From assembly GCF_900169715.1 (NCBI RefSeq), contig NZ_LT835160.1, positions 496,001-560,000 on the forward strand: a stretch of 64,000 nt of DNA, in the 5' to 3' direction. The first letter of the stretch is position 1, and every line of letters begins with the position of its first letter. Source of the stretch: Kocuria massiliensis (lineage in GTDB: Bacteria > Actinomycetota > Actinomycetes > Actinomycetales > Micrococcaceae). The position numbers and the translations under genes are program-made. Positions 26,948 through 36,296 of this stretch are shown here, piece by piece. The notes under the pieces were generated by a model, which saw only the letters and a list, made by a program, of their open reading frames with translations, ran no database searches and was not told the DNA's origin.

Positions 26948-27870
26948 AGAAGTCCGTTCCTTTCCAAGATTCGTCGAATCGATGCCGCGGCATGGTCGTC
27001 GAGGGACACCATGGGGCGGGACATCGTGTTCGATTCCATCACGCCAAGCTCCACGAGAGCTGACTTGAACGCCCCGAGGCCGGCCGCGCCACCGGAGATC
27101 TTGGAGGGATCGGCGCAAGTCACGATCGTGAACAGATCAGCCAGGCGGTCTTGCTCTCGACGCGCGGCCTCCCAATCTCCGGCTCGGGCCGCCTCGTACA
27201 ACCGAACGTACCCGGCGGGATCGACGTTGCCGAGCCCCGGAACCAACCCGTCCGCGCCGGAGAGCATCGCGCCATCGCACACGACCTCATGGCCGGTGAA
27301 CAAGGAAAACTCCGGCAGGTCACGGGTCGCGAGACGAAGTTGGCGGAAGGAGACGTCGTCGTTGGAGGAGTCCTTCACGCCCACGATGGTGCCTTCGCGC
27401 GCCAATTCAGCCAGAAGATCGACGGTCAGCGGGATGTGAGTTCGCACCGGCACGTTATAGGCGAAGACCGGAACGTTCACGGCTTCGCGCACGCACCGGA
27501 AGTGATCGAGGATTTCGTGGCGGTCGGTGATGACGTAGTACGGGCTCGAAACCACCACGGCATCTGCGCCGGAATCCGTCATGCGCCGGGCCTCGTCGGC
27601 CACGCGCACGGCGGTCTGATCGTTCGCACCGACGATCACCGGGACCGAACCATCCACGAACTCGGCCGTGAGCTCGACGACCTGGCGTCGCTCCTCATTG
27701 CTCATGTACGGCGTCTCGGCGGACGAACCCAACATGAATAATCCGTGGACGCCGCCGTCCAGCAGGTGACGAATCACCCGTTGTAGGCCTTCACGGTCAA
27801 TCTCGCCGTTCGCGGTGCGGGGCGTGATGACCGGAGGGATGACGCCGTGGAATGCGGGCTGTGCAGACAA
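26944..27870 (-). CDS. nanA: N-acetylneuraminate lyase / DapA-family aldolase
   Basis: A 308-residue class I aldolase of the DHDPS/NAL family. The Schiff-base lysine is in IVGVKDSSND, the catalytic tyrosine in VFAYNVPVRT, and the pyruvate-binding loop is GLFMLGSSAETPYM. NAL splits sialic acid into ManNAc and pyruvate. The start is TTG at 27870, with AAGGAG 10 bases upstream. The family also contains dihydrodipicolinate synthases; co-location with nanK, nanE and a sialic acid-type importer favours NanA. Confidence 0.88.
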   Translation of the reverse strand: MSAQPAFHGVIPPVITPRTANGEIDREGLQRVIRHLLDGGVHGLFMLGSSAETPYMSNEERRQVVELTAEFVDGSVPVIVGANDQTAVRVADEARRMTDSGADAVVVSSPYYVITDRHEILDHFRCVREAVNVPVFAYNVPVRTHIPLTVDLLAELAREGTIVGVKDSSNDDVSFRQLRLATRDLPEFSLFTGHEVVCDGAMLSGADGLVPGLGNVDPAGYVRLYEAARAGDWEAARREQDRLADLFTIVTCADPSKISGGAAGLGAFKSALVELGVMESNTMSRPMVSLDDHAAASIRRILERNGLL

Positions 27871-27954
27871 TGGAATATTTCTCCTTGTTGTGGGGGTGCG
27901 GCAACGAGGGCACCGCGTGAAAAGTGGGGTTGAGGGCCGATTCGGGCCCCATGG

Positions 27955-28770
27955 CTACATACCTCGTAAGAGGCTCGGCGCAGCGCCGAGGAGCGAGCGC
28001 GTGTAATCGGTGGAGGGGTCGGTCAAGACCCGATCCGCCGGTCCTTGCTCCACGGCCTGGCCACCGGTCATCACCAGTATGTCGTCGGAGATGTGGCGGA
28101 CGGTCTGAATGTCGTGGGAGATGAAGACCATGCCCAGGTTCAGCTCGTCTTTGAGGTCGATCAAGAGATTCAGCACCTGCGCGCGAACCGAGACGTCGAG
28201 GGCGCTCGTAGGCTCGTCGGCCACGATCACTTCGGGATTCAAAGAGAGCGCCCGGGCGATCGCGACGCGTTGCCGCTGACCGCCCGAGAGCTGGGCCGGG
28301 ACCGCCTCCGCCGCCGATGCCGGAAGCCCCACCAGGTCGAGCAGCTCACTGACGCGCCGTGAACGATCCGCTGTGGATCCCATCGAGTGAACGTCCATCG
28401 GATCGCGGATGATGTCGTGCGTCGTCATCCTCGGGTTCAGCGCGGTGGAGGCATTTTGGAAGATCATGGTGATCGACTTGCCGAATTCCTTGCGGTCCGC
28501 GGAGCTGGTCCCCACCGGCCGACCGCGATAGAGCAGTTCGCCCCCGGTCGGTTCCTGCAAACCCACTATCACGTTGGCCAGGGTGGTCTTTCCAGAACCG
28601 GATTCGCCGACGACGCCGACGGTGCGCCCCCGCCGAATCTCGAGGGAAATCCCGTCGACCGCCTTCACGACCTTGCGCCGAAACAGCGTGCCGATCCGCG
28701 TCGTGAAGTGAACCTGCAAATCCTTCAGTTCCAGGACGGGTGTTTCCGTGGTCGATGCCGCGATGCTCAT
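27955..28770 (-). CDS. ABC transporter ATP-binding protein (OppF/DppF type; SatD-like)
   Basis: A 271-residue ATPase. Walker A GESGSGKTTL, signature LSGGQRQRVAIARAL, Walker B VIVADEPTSALD and the switch histidine in FISHDIQTVRH are all intact. The C-terminal oligopeptide-type tail (DYTRSLLGAAPSLL) is present. It powers the importer with the ATPase half of the adjacent fusion protein. Its ATG overlaps the fusion gene's stop. Confidence 0.9.
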   Translation of the reverse strand: MSIAASTTETPVLELKDLQVHFTTRIGTLFRRKVVKAVDGISLEIRRGRTVGVVGESGSGKTTLANVIVGLQEPTGGELLYRGRPVGTSSADRKEFGKSITMIFQNASTALNPRMTTHDIIRDPMDVHSMGSTADRSRRVSELLDLVGLPASAAEAVPAQLSGGQRQRVAIARALSLNPEVIVADEPTSALDVSVRAQVLNLLIDLKDELNLGMVFISHDIQTVRHISDDILVMTGGQAVEQGPADRVLTDPSTDYTRSLLGAAPSLLRGM

Positions 28771-30833
28771 GATGGATCTCCTTGAACAATGTGTACCCGG
28801 GCTTCGCCCGACGTCGGCGCGTTCGTGGCCCAGTAATGGTCCTGGTCGCCCACCTGCTCGAGTCGCAAGGGCGCGAGCGGATTCGCCTCCGGGGACTGTG
28901 AGCGCGGAGCGAATCGGTCTCCCGATGCGAACTCCGTGGGACTCGGGACGGTCCCGGGGATCTGGTACAGCCGCTCGGCCGAGGACTCAATGGACAGCAC
29001 CGCTCCGAGCAGGCCACGCGTGTATTCGTGGCGGGGGTCCGAGAGGACGTCCGAGGAGGTCCCGGTTTCCACGACCTGACCGGCGTACATCACCGTCACC
29101 CTGTGCGACAGCGAACCGACCAGGGCCAGATCGTGACTGACGAAGATCATCGCGAATCCCAGTTTCTGCTGCAGGTCCAGCAGGAGATCCACGACCTGGC
29201 GCTGGACCGTGACGTCGAGCGCCGTCGTTGGCTCATCGGCCACCACGAGCTTGGGCGAACGGGACAGGGCCATCGCGATGAGGACTCGTTGACGCTGGCC
29301 TCCGGACAGTTCGTGCGGATAGCTCGCGAGGGTTCGTTCCGGGTCGAGGTTGACCATGCTGAGCAGCTCTGAGGGTGAAGTCCGCCCACCACGCCGAGTC
29401 AGCTGACGCAGTTGATCCTTGATCAACATGGAGGGGTTAAGAGAGGAGAGCGCGTCCTGGTAGACCATCGCGATCTGCTCGCCGCGCAGACCATCGAAGG
29501 TCTGATCCAGGGCACGGCGTCCCGGCGTGCTCGGCACGAGTTCCCTACCGTTGAACAGGATCGATCCCGTCACGCGCGCATTCGGGGCTTGGAGACCCAT
29601 GATCGCCAAGGATGTGATGGACTTGCCGGAACCTGACTCCCCCACCAAGCCCATGGTTTCGCCGGGTGCCACCGAGAAACTGACGTCGCTGACGACTTCG
29701 GTGTCTCCGTATCGGTCGGGGAAAGCGATGCTCAGGTTTTTCACCTCGAGCAACGGACTTGCCTCGAGATCCGGACGGAATCGGTCGGTCCGAGTCTTTT
29801 CGACGCGCGCAAGTTTCGCCAGCTGTTCGTCGAGGAGGCTCTGGGCCCTGGGGCTCACCGTCTGGATATTCGACGTCGGAATATCGGCACGTTCTTGAGT
29901 TTGCAAGGCCTCGGTGGAGGGGTGCGCGTCAGAGGACGGTACGGTGCTGTCTTCCGAGCTGACCGGACGCGTCCGCAACTTGGGGTTGGCCATCGCGTCG
30001 GTCATACCCTCCGAGAGGACGTTGAGCGCCAAGACGGTCAGCAAGATGGTGATACCCGCGAAGGTCGTGGCCCACCAGGCCCCCGCCAAAACCACATTGC
30101 GACCGTAGGAGATCACATTTCCCCAGCTCGGCTCGGGATCTTGAATACCGGCGCCGAGGAAGGACAGCGAGGCCTCGAAAATGATGGCGTCGGCCACCAT
30201 CACGGTCGCGAACACGAGCACCGGCGCCGCGCAGTTGCGCACGACGTGCTTGAGCAGAATGAACGTGCGCCGTGCACCGATGATGCGTTCGGCCCGCACG
30301 TAGTCTTCGTTCCACTGGGTCAGAACGTTGGCGCGCACCACTCGAGCGAGCTGTGGGGTGTAGATAATCGCGATGGCCACGATGATCACGGGAACCGAGT
30401 TACCCAACGTCGAGAGCAACATCGCTGCCAGGGCGATGCCGGGGAACGCCATGATGACGTCCATGACCCGCATCGTGGTTTCGTTGACCCAGCGACGTCC
30501 GGTCGCGGCAATCGAGCCCAGGATGCCTCCGAGAACCAAGGCCAAGAGGACCGATCCGATGCCGATCATCAGCGATCCTCGGGCACCGTAGAGCAGGCGA
30601 GACAGGATGTCCCGGTTGAGCCGGTCGGTGCCGAAGGGGTGTTGAAGGCTCGGGGCGGCCGGCATGCCAGATCCCGTGGCCAAGGGGTCGTAGGGCGCGA
30701 TCAGCGGTGCAAAAATCGCCGCGAGGACCACGAGTATGAGGAAGACGGACGCAACCTTGGAACCCCAAGGCATCCGGCGGAATCGAATTCCCGGTTGGGA
30801 AAGGCGGTCTGCGAGTCGGAATCTCATGGTCAC
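28767..30833 (-). CDS. ABC transporter permease fused to ATP-binding domain (SatC-like)
   Basis: A 688-residue fusion. Residues about 25-290 are a DppC-type permease (FGTDRLNRDILSRLLYGARGSL, then EAA loop GARRTFILLKHVVRN, and FLGAGIQDPEPSWGN). A polar linker (about 290-355) follows. Residues about 360-620 are a DppD-type ATPase with GESGSGKSITS, LSGGQRQRVLIAMAL and VVADEPTTALD. Such permease-ATPase fusions occur in SatABCD-type sialic acid importers. GTG start overlaps the stop of the previous permease (GTGA). Confidence 0.9.
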   Translation of the reverse strand: MTMRFRLADRLSQPGIRFRRMPWGSKVASVFLILVVLAAIFAPLIAPYDPLATGSGMPAAPSLQHPFGTDRLNRDILSRLLYGARGSLMIGIGSVLLALVLGGILGSIAATGRRWVNETTMRVMDVIMAFPGIALAAMLLSTLGNSVPVIIVAIAIIYTPQLARVVRANVLTQWNEDYVRAERIIGARRTFILLKHVVRNCAAPVLVFATVMVADAIIFEASLSFLGAGIQDPEPSWGNVISYGRNVVLAGAWWATTFAGITILLTVLALNVLSEGMTDAMANPKLRTRPVSSEDSTVPSSDAHPSTEALQTQERADIPTSNIQTVSPRAQSLLDEQLAKLARVEKTRTDRFRPDLEASPLLEVKNLSIAFPDRYGDTEVVSDVSFSVAPGETMGLVGESGSGKSITSLAIMGLQAPNARVTGSILFNGRELVPSTPGRRALDQTFDGLRGEQIAMVYQDALSSLNPSMLIKDQLRQLTRRGGRTSPSELLSMVNLDPERTLASYPHELSGGQRQRVLIAMALSRSPKLVVADEPTTALDVTVQRQVVDLLLDLQQKLGFAMIFVSHDLALVGSLSHRVTVMYAGQVVETGTSSDVLSDPRHEYTRGLLGAVLSIESSAERLYQIPGTVPSPTEFASGDRFAPRSQSPEANPLAPLRLEQVGDQDHYWATNAPTSGEARVHIVQGDPS

Positions 30834-31783
30834 ACCGTCCTAATGCGCGGGTTGATGAGCAGGTAGAGCAGGTCGACGACGATGTTGACCAGTACGAACG
30901 TCACGGCGATGGTGACGACGACGCCCTGCACCAAGTTGACGTCCTTATTGGTAATGCCGTTCAGGATCAGCTGACCCATGCCCGGCATCGAGAAGATCAT
31001 TTCGATGACCACGGCACCACCGAGCAGGTAGCCGATGCGCAGGCCAAGAACCGTAATCGGGGTGACGAGGGCGTTGCGGAGCACGTTGGTTCGCAACACC
31101 TCGCTTCGCGGAACGCCGTTACCGATCGCGGTTCGGACGTAGTCCTTGTCCAGTTCCTCGACCATCGAGGTACGCACCACACGGATCAGCGAGGCGCACA
31201 CCGGGACGGCGAGCGCCACGGCGGGCATGAGCATCGAGCTCGCGTACTGTCCGGGACTCTCGAAGAAGGAGGTGTATCCGCCCGAGGGAAGAATCTTCCA
31301 CCCGACCGCAAACCACTGGATCAGCAGAATGCCGAGCCAGAAGGACGGTGTCGCCACTGCGGCAATCGAGACCACGCGAATCACCTGATCGGGCCAACGA
31401 TCACGCCACAGCGCAGCCACGACTCCCAGCACCAACGACGCGACGGCCGCGATCAGCACACCCCAGAACGTCAGTTGCAGGGTGACGGGGAAGGCCCCGG
31501 CGATCATCGTCGAGATCGGAGACTCGGGCGGCGTCGTCGACCCGAAATTCAAGGTGACCAGGCGACCGAGGAAAGAGAAGTACTGGACCACGAGCGGGTC
31601 GTTGAGTCCATGCTCTTGCCGGTAAGCATCGCGCGCTTCGGGGGTCGAGTTCTCGCCCAGCGCGGTGATGGCTTGATCTCCCGGTGCGAGTTGCAAGACG
31701 ATGAACACCAGGAGCGTGATGCCCAGGATCATGAAGGGCAGGGCGATGAGTCGACGCCCTAGAAGTCTCAGAAAATTCCCCAC
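30830..31783 (-). CDS. ABC transporter permease (OppB/DppB type; SatB-like)
   Basis: A 317-residue inner-membrane protein with six hydrophobic segments. Conserved DppB features: LPFMILGITLLVFIVLQLAPGD at the start (first helix), EHGLNDPLVVQYFSFLG, the EAA-type loop VRTAIGNGVPRSEVLRTNVLRN and FSMPGMGQLI. Start is GTG. It pairs with the permease half of the fusion protein to form the channel. Confidence 0.92.
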   Translation of the reverse strand: MGNFLRLLGRRLIALPFMILGITLLVFIVLQLAPGDQAITALGENSTPEARDAYRQEHGLNDPLVVQYFSFLGRLVTLNFGSTTPPESPISTMIAGAFPVTLQLTFWGVLIAAVASLVLGVVAALWRDRWPDQVIRVVSIAAVATPSFWLGILLIQWFAVGWKILPSGGYTSFFESPGQYASSMLMPAVALAVPVCASLIRVVRTSMVEELDKDYVRTAIGNGVPRSEVLRTNVLRNALVTPITVLGLRIGYLLGGAVVIEMIFSMPGMGQLILNGITNKDVNLVQGVVVTIAVTFVLVNIVVDLLYLLINPRIRTV

Positions 31784-31824
31784 GGGTCATCCTCCTTGGA
31801 TCGTGGGCGTGCCGGAACGGAAAG

Positions 31825-33426
31825 TCATGCTCGCTCAACTCCCAGAAATGAGAGACCGGTGGTGGGGAGCGGCTGGAAGCCTTTGAGCTCGTTGCCGTGC
31901 CACGCCGTCGGCAGCTTGCGATGAAAAATCGGATAGAGCGGGACCTGGTCGGCGATGATGTTGATGGCCTGGCCCCAGTATTTCTTCGCTTCGTCGTGGT
32001 TTTCGGTGCGGACCGCACGATCCATGAGTTCCAAGGTTTGGGTGTGTTCGGGGGTTCCGGCCCAGTGGAATCGCTTGTCGGCCCAGGTCTTTCCCCGGAA
32101 CCACCAGGAGAGCAGAAGGTCGAGGTCGTTACCGAAGACGGAAGGGGCTCCGGGCGCGACGCACACCCCGTATTCGCCGGTGTCCACATTCTGCGCGTAC
32201 AAAGCTCCGGACTGCAGAGCCTTGAGGTCCACGGAAACACCGGGAAGGGAATTCCAGGATTCGAGGATCACGGGCATAACGTCCTTGACCCACGCCGTGT
32301 CGGTGGAGAAAACCGTGAATTTCAGAGAATCCACGCCCGCCTGGGAGAGCAGATCGGCGGCTTTCTGGGGGTTGTACTCGTACACCGTTTCGGCCGGCAT
32401 GTAGTCCGGATGTTCGCGGTGCATGTACGACGTCGCCGCGGCTCCGTTGCCCAGGAGACCACGCTGAATCACTCGCTCCGTGTCTAGCCCATAGTGCAGA
32501 GCTTGGCGCACGAGAACATTGTCAAAGGGTGGCTTCTGCAGGTTAAACATGATGAACAGCATGCCGAATGACGGCACCTGTTCCAGGTCCGAGCGGTCTT
32601 TCAGCCAGCGAGTATCCAGGTAGGGGACGTCCTCGATGGCCTGTACACGATCGGAGTCCTGGGCGGTGACCCGCGCGGCGGCATCGGATAGCAGGAACCA
32701 GGTCATCTCATCGACGGTCGCTGGGTACGGTCCGTTGTAGTCCTCGAATTTCTGGAAGTCGATGCGGTTGTCTTTGAGCGCACGAACAAAGGAGTACGGG
32801 CCGGAGCCCACAGGGCGCGCGTCGAAGGCCTTGGGATCTTTCTCGACGACGGCTCGCGGCACGATCTTGACCGCCGAGAGCCGCTCGTTGAACAAGGTGA
32901 ATCCGTATTTGAGATGGAATCGCACGCCGTGAGACCCCTGTGGTTCCACGCGGTCGATGAAAGACACGAAGGACAGCGCCGCGGATCCGTTCTCGGGGTT
33001 CAGGACCCTCTCGAAGGAGAAGACGACGTCGTCCGGGGTCACCGGGGAGCCGTCGTGGAAGCGCGCGCCCTCGCGAAGTTGGATGTCGTAGGTTGTCGCG
33101 TCCACCCGTTGCGGCATTTCCGTCGCCAAGGCCGCGTAGGGCTTCCTCGTGGCCGGGTGAAGATCAACGAGACCTTCGAATAGGTGCAGATTGGCCGCCA
33201 TCGGGGTGGCGCCACTCGTGACCATGGGGTCGAACCCCGTGGACAACGTGTACGAGATACCGGCCTCGATGCGGCGGCGTCCCGAAGTTGCGGCGTCCGC
33301 CGAACAGGCCGAAAGGCTAGCGGAAAAGGCGAGGGCAGCGCTCAGGCCGCCTGCGGTCTTGAGGAATCCTCGCCGCGAAAAGCGATGAGGAGTCGTCGAC
33401 CTCATCGTCGAAAACTCATTTTTCAT
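31825..33426 (-). CDS. ABC transporter solute-binding lipoprotein, family 5 (SatA-like)
   Basis: A 533-residue extracytoplasmic binding protein. The N-terminus has a twin-arginine motif (SRRGFLK) and a lipobox ending at C41 (ASLSAC), so it is probably exported folded and lipid-anchored. Family 5 features include [24 protein letters not shown] and PVGSGPYSF. Family 5 proteins bind peptides, nickel or sugars; the nanA-nanK-nanE genes downstream point to sialic acid. ATG 33426 follows GGAGGACCAC. First gene of the leftward operon. Confidence 0.87.
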   Translation of the reverse strand: MKNEFSTMRSTTPHRFSRRGFLKTAGGLSAALAFSASLSACSADAATSGRRRIEAGISYTLSTGFDPMVTSGATPMAANLHLFEGLVDLHPATRKPYAALATEMPQRVDATTYDIQLREGARFHDGSPVTPDDVVFSFERVLNPENGSAALSFVSFIDRVEPQGSHGVRFHLKYGFTLFNERLSAVKIVPRAVVEKDPKAFDARPVGSGPYSFVRALKDNRIDFQKFEDYNGPYPATVDEMTWFLLSDAAARVTAQDSDRVQAIEDVPYLDTRWLKDRSDLEQVPSFGMLFIMFNLQKPPFDNVLVRQALHYGLDTERVIQRGLLGNGAAATSYMHREHPDYMPAETVYEYNPQKAADLLSQAGVDSLKFTVFSTDTAWVKDVMPVILESWNSLPGVSVDLKALQSGALYAQNVDTGEYGVCVAPGAPSVFGNDLDLLLSWWFRGKTWADKRFHWAGTPEHTQTLELMDRAVRTENHDEAKKYWGQAINIIADQVPLYPIFHRKLPTAWHGNELKGFQPLPTTGLSFLGVERA

Positions 33427-33449
33427 GTGGTCCTCCGCCACGTCGGATG

Positions 33450-33503
33450 TAGGATGTCCTATATTTGATGCTTCAATGTAGTAAGACCTCAGGATGTTGT
33501 CAA
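33450..33503 (-). promoter_or_regulatory. Promoter and candidate operator of the sialic acid operon
   Basis: Leftward -35 TTGACA (33498-33503) and -10 TACATT (33475-33480) are 17 bases apart. TAGGA-TG-TCCTA (33450-33461) is a palindrome just downstream of the expected start site, and AGGATGT recurs at 33491-33497 between the promoter elements. The divergent GntR gene is the likely source of the repressor. Confidence 0.65.
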
Positions 33504-33593
33504 GATCACGCTTGCGATCGGGGGTGATCGAGGGGTTGCCGCCTCTCCGGGCACAATGAGTTCAAGGAGAAAACAAGTCATACAGGGGATTAT

Positions 33594-34319
33594 GTGAACA
33601 GCGAGAAGAGAGCCACGAAGCCGCGATCGGGTGCCGCCGAACGAATGCGTGAACTTCAGCAGGACATCATGTCGATCATCCTGGATCGCGGCCTTGCCCC
33701 GGGCGACCCGATGCCCACGGAATACGAGCTCGTCGAGGAGCTGGGCGTCGGCCGCAATACCGTGCGGGAATCCCTCAAGGTTCTGCAGTCCCTCGGGATC
33801 GTCGAGGTGCGCCACGGTTACGGCATGTTCGTGGGCCACAAGAATCTCCGGGCTTTGGCTCTCGGGCTGGAATTTCACGCCCGCATGTCCCTCCAGCGGG
33901 AAGGCCATGAGGCCCTGGACGTCATCGAAGTGCGTCAGGCTCTGGAATCCGCCCTCATCGGCCCCGCCATCGACGCCATGTCTGAGGCGGACCGCCAAGC
34001 TCTGGTCCAGTGTGTGGAAGGGATGGAACAAGCCACCCACGACGGCGCCAAGAGCGCTGAACTAGACCACGAATTTCATCGGCTGCTCTTCGGCCCACTC
34101 TCCAACGACCTACTCATGCGCCTCCTCGAAGTCTTCTGGTCGGTATACGACAGGATCCGGGAAAGCGTGGAACACTCCACGCCCGTGGCACGCCATAACG
34201 CGCAGGTTCATCACCAAATTCTTGACGCCGTCTTGGCCGGAGAAAAAGAACTCGCGTCGCAGTTGCTCAGTTCCCATTTCGACGCCTTGCGCGATTCCGT
34301 ACGGAACGCCACGAGCTAG
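33594..34319 (+). CDS. GntR-family FCD regulator, probable NanR-like repressor
   Basis: A 241-residue regulator: winged helix at about 20-85 (MPTEYELVEELGVGRNTVRESL, split as TEYELVEELGVGRNTVRESL; wing VRHGYGMFVGH) and an FCD domain at about 100-235 with metal-type residues in ALESALIGPA, LDHEFHRLLF and HNAQVHHQILDAVLAG. GTG start follows AGGGGATTAT. It is divergent from the importer-nan operon, with a palindrome in the promoter, so it most likely represses that operon until sialic acid is present. Confidence 0.85.
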   Translation: MNSEKRATKPRSGAAERMRELQQDIMSIILDRGLAPGDPMPTEYELVEELGVGRNTVRESLKVLQSLGIVEVRHGYGMFVGHKNLRALALGLEFHARMSLQREGHEALDVIEVRQALESALIGPAIDAMSEADRQALVQCVEGMEQATHDGAKSAELDHEFHRLLFGPLSNDLLMRLLEVFWSVYDRIRESVEHSTPVARHNAQVHHQILDAVLAGEKELASQLLSSHFDALRDSVRNATS

Positions 34320-34384
34320 CCCGGAAATTGGTGAGCGGCGTCGTTTCCCGCCGCGGGCCGGCCATCCAGGCATAATGATCGATT

Positions 34385-34969
34385 ATGTACGCGCTCTTCA
34401 TCGCCTCGACCCACGCAGCGAGCCTCGGTGAACGGTTCGCCTCGCTTCCACTCGCCGCCGAGACCACGGGCGGCAGTGTGTCCGCTCGCGGATCCGACAA
34501 GATCGGGGTCAGTTTTGCCGACCCGCAGCAGGTTCTCGACGCCGCACTCTGGGGACTCCGCACGCCGGGAAGCGCCGTCGGATTGGGAGCGTGCCCGGAA
34601 GCGACCGCCGATGCGCCCGACATCGCCCTCTCCTACGCCCGTGCCGCGATGGAGCGATGCACGCCGCACCCCGGGCAAGGCAACGCGACGTTCAAGAACA
34701 TCGCCGTGGACGGCCCCGACCCGGCCCTTGCCGACGCCGCGACCGGGCTCGCGCGCCTCATCGCCCGGCTCGTGGGAACTCGCAGCGAAGCCGAGTGGCG
34801 CGTTGTGGACCTCGTAGTTCCCGGGGTCCGAGGACAACACGGCGCGATTGCCGAAGCCCTGGGGGTGTCCCCGCAAGCGGTGAGCAAGGCGCTCATCCGC
34901 ACAGGTTGGCACGAACAGGCCGAGGGAGTCGCGGCATTGACAGAGTTGCTCCGTCGACAGGCCGCCTAG
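34385..34969 (+). CDS. Putative DNA-binding protein with C-terminal HTH
   Basis: A 194-residue protein. The last 60 residues form a likely helix-turn-helix (GQHGAIAEALGVSPQAVSKAL). The N-terminal two thirds (MYALFIASTH ...) resemble the DNA-associated SatD-like or MarR-labelled actinobacterial proteins, but I cannot name the family with certainty. No signal or membrane segments. Ribosome-binding site is weak. Follows the NanR-like gene by 65 bases. Confidence 0.65.
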   Translation: MYALFIASTHAASLGERFASLPLAAETTGGSVSARGSDKIGVSFADPQQVLDAALWGLRTPGSAVGLGACPEATADAPDIALSYARAAMERCTPHPGQGNATFKNIAVDGPDPALADAATGLARLIARLVGTRSEAEWRVVDLVVPGVRGQHGAIAEALGVSPQAVSKALIRTGWHEQAEGVAALTELLRRQAA

Positions 34970-35153
34970 CCGTTGAGCTCTACCGAAAATGTGACAAACT
35001 GTTTCAATATTAGACTATATTCCGTTTAACCTCATCAAGTCCAATATAAATTAATAGCGATGCGAAGCAACCGGAGATTATTGAAAAATCCATTGATCCC
35101 ACGAGCCTCTCGGAATACTTTGATGCCATAGTTTTGAGAACCCGGGAGGACCA

Positions 35154-36016
35154 ATGAAGATCCAACCAATGACCGTCACCACTTCACTTTTGACGGCAAT
35201 GATCTTTTCGCTGACCCCACCCATGGCAGCAAACGCGGCTACATTTGAGGCGGATACCAAAATCGACCGAGCATTAGACGAATTACTTGCAGTTTCGGGA
35301 ACCACACCATTGAACGAAGCATACTGGTCCGACTCTGTGGGTTCGTCCAGAGCCCCGAAACGGTAACCCACCATCACGTAGACCCGTCCAATGCCCTACC
35401 GTCCGCTCCCATCGAAGAAAGCGGCCCTCCAATATCCAGCACGTCACTTGACGATGCGACACTGTCAACCTTCAACGCCGAAGACGGCATGCAAACCCTC
35501 ATCCACATTCCTTCGGCAGATTCGCCGATGACATACGATTTCCAGGTCAACACGTCCCCAGACACCTCCCTGAAGCTTCACGACGATGGATCGGCAAGCC
35601 TCGAGAGCCAAACTGGAACTGTTGTAGCACTGTACAAGATCCCGTGGGCTATAGATGCGGCCGGGCAAAGCGTTCAGACTCAGTTTGAGATAGAGGAAAA
35701 CATCCTCAGGCAAAGAATTCTCCCCACGGAGAACACACAGTATCCAATCCTGGCAGACCCCCAGGGGGTATGGGGTTGGACCGTATGCGTGGCCGCCGTT
35801 GGCGTGCGTCTCGTCCCATGGGGCGCCAGTGCGAGAATTGCTTATAAATTAATCAGAAAATTTGGGAGCATTCAACGGGCAATCCAAATTATCTGGCGAG
35901 CCTACCACGCCAAACACGGTAAGGCTGCACAATGGCATGCTGCAACGGCAGCATCATTCGGGCTATTTGGAGAAATCATGGGTATCAACCAAATAAAGAA
36001 CTCTTGCTTTTCATAG
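35154..36016 (+). pseudogene. Secreted protein gene broken by a frameshift
   Basis: Reading starts at ATG 35154 (GGGAGGACCA upstream) with a signal peptide (VTTSLLTAMIFSLTPPMAANA) and stops at 35366. The homologous-looking remainder continues in another frame, open from before 35342 to 36016. Joining the frames near the GGG run at 35339-35341 gives one protein of about 287 residues: signal peptide, an N-terminal half with LIHIPSADSPMTYDF, the motif TQYPILADP, then a hydrophobic, basic C-terminal third ending in NQIKNSCFS. The layout resembles small actinobacterial secreted precursors with a YPxxxDP motif. Function unknown; AT-rich compared with flanks. A one-base sequencing error is possible. 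Confidence 0.65.
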
Positions 36017-36025
36017 GTAACACGC

Positions 36026-36208
36026 ATGCGGAAGAAATCAAATTTATTACCAAGCGCTACCGAATATTCAATTTACACCCTCGGGTTCATTGCACTCATT
36101 CAAACACCAGCAACCATAAAAGAAAGCGGACCAGCAATCGGCATCATTGCCGTGCTAGCAGTGATACTTGGTGTAAAAATAGGAATATCTTCGACCAGAG
36201 AAGACTAG
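36026..36208 (+). CDS. Small membrane protein, hypothetical
   Basis: A 60-residue protein with two hydrophobic stretches (about 15-29 and 37-54) and a charged C-terminus (SSTRED). It begins 9 bases after the broken secreted-protein gene, which suggests a two-gene unit, perhaps secreted protein plus membrane partner. No clear ribosome-binding site; the start is therefore uncertain. I do not recognise a family. Confidence 0.5.
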   Translation: MRKKSNLLPSATEYSIYTLGFIALIQTPATIKESGPAIGIIAVLAVILGVKIGISSTRED

Positions 36209-36244
36209 ATCAGGCAATAATTACGCCGGATCTACTGAATCATC

Positions 36245-36278
36245 GACGCGGCACGGGCCTCATCGTCCGTGCCGCGTC
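36245..36278. terminator. Bidirectional terminator hairpin
   Basis: Perfect 12-base arms GACGCGGCACGG (36245-36256) and CCGTGCCGCGTC (36267-36278). It separates the rightward small genes from the leftward osmoprotectant operon. Confidence 0.75.
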
Positions 36279-36296
36279 GTCGCAGGGTTCGATCCG

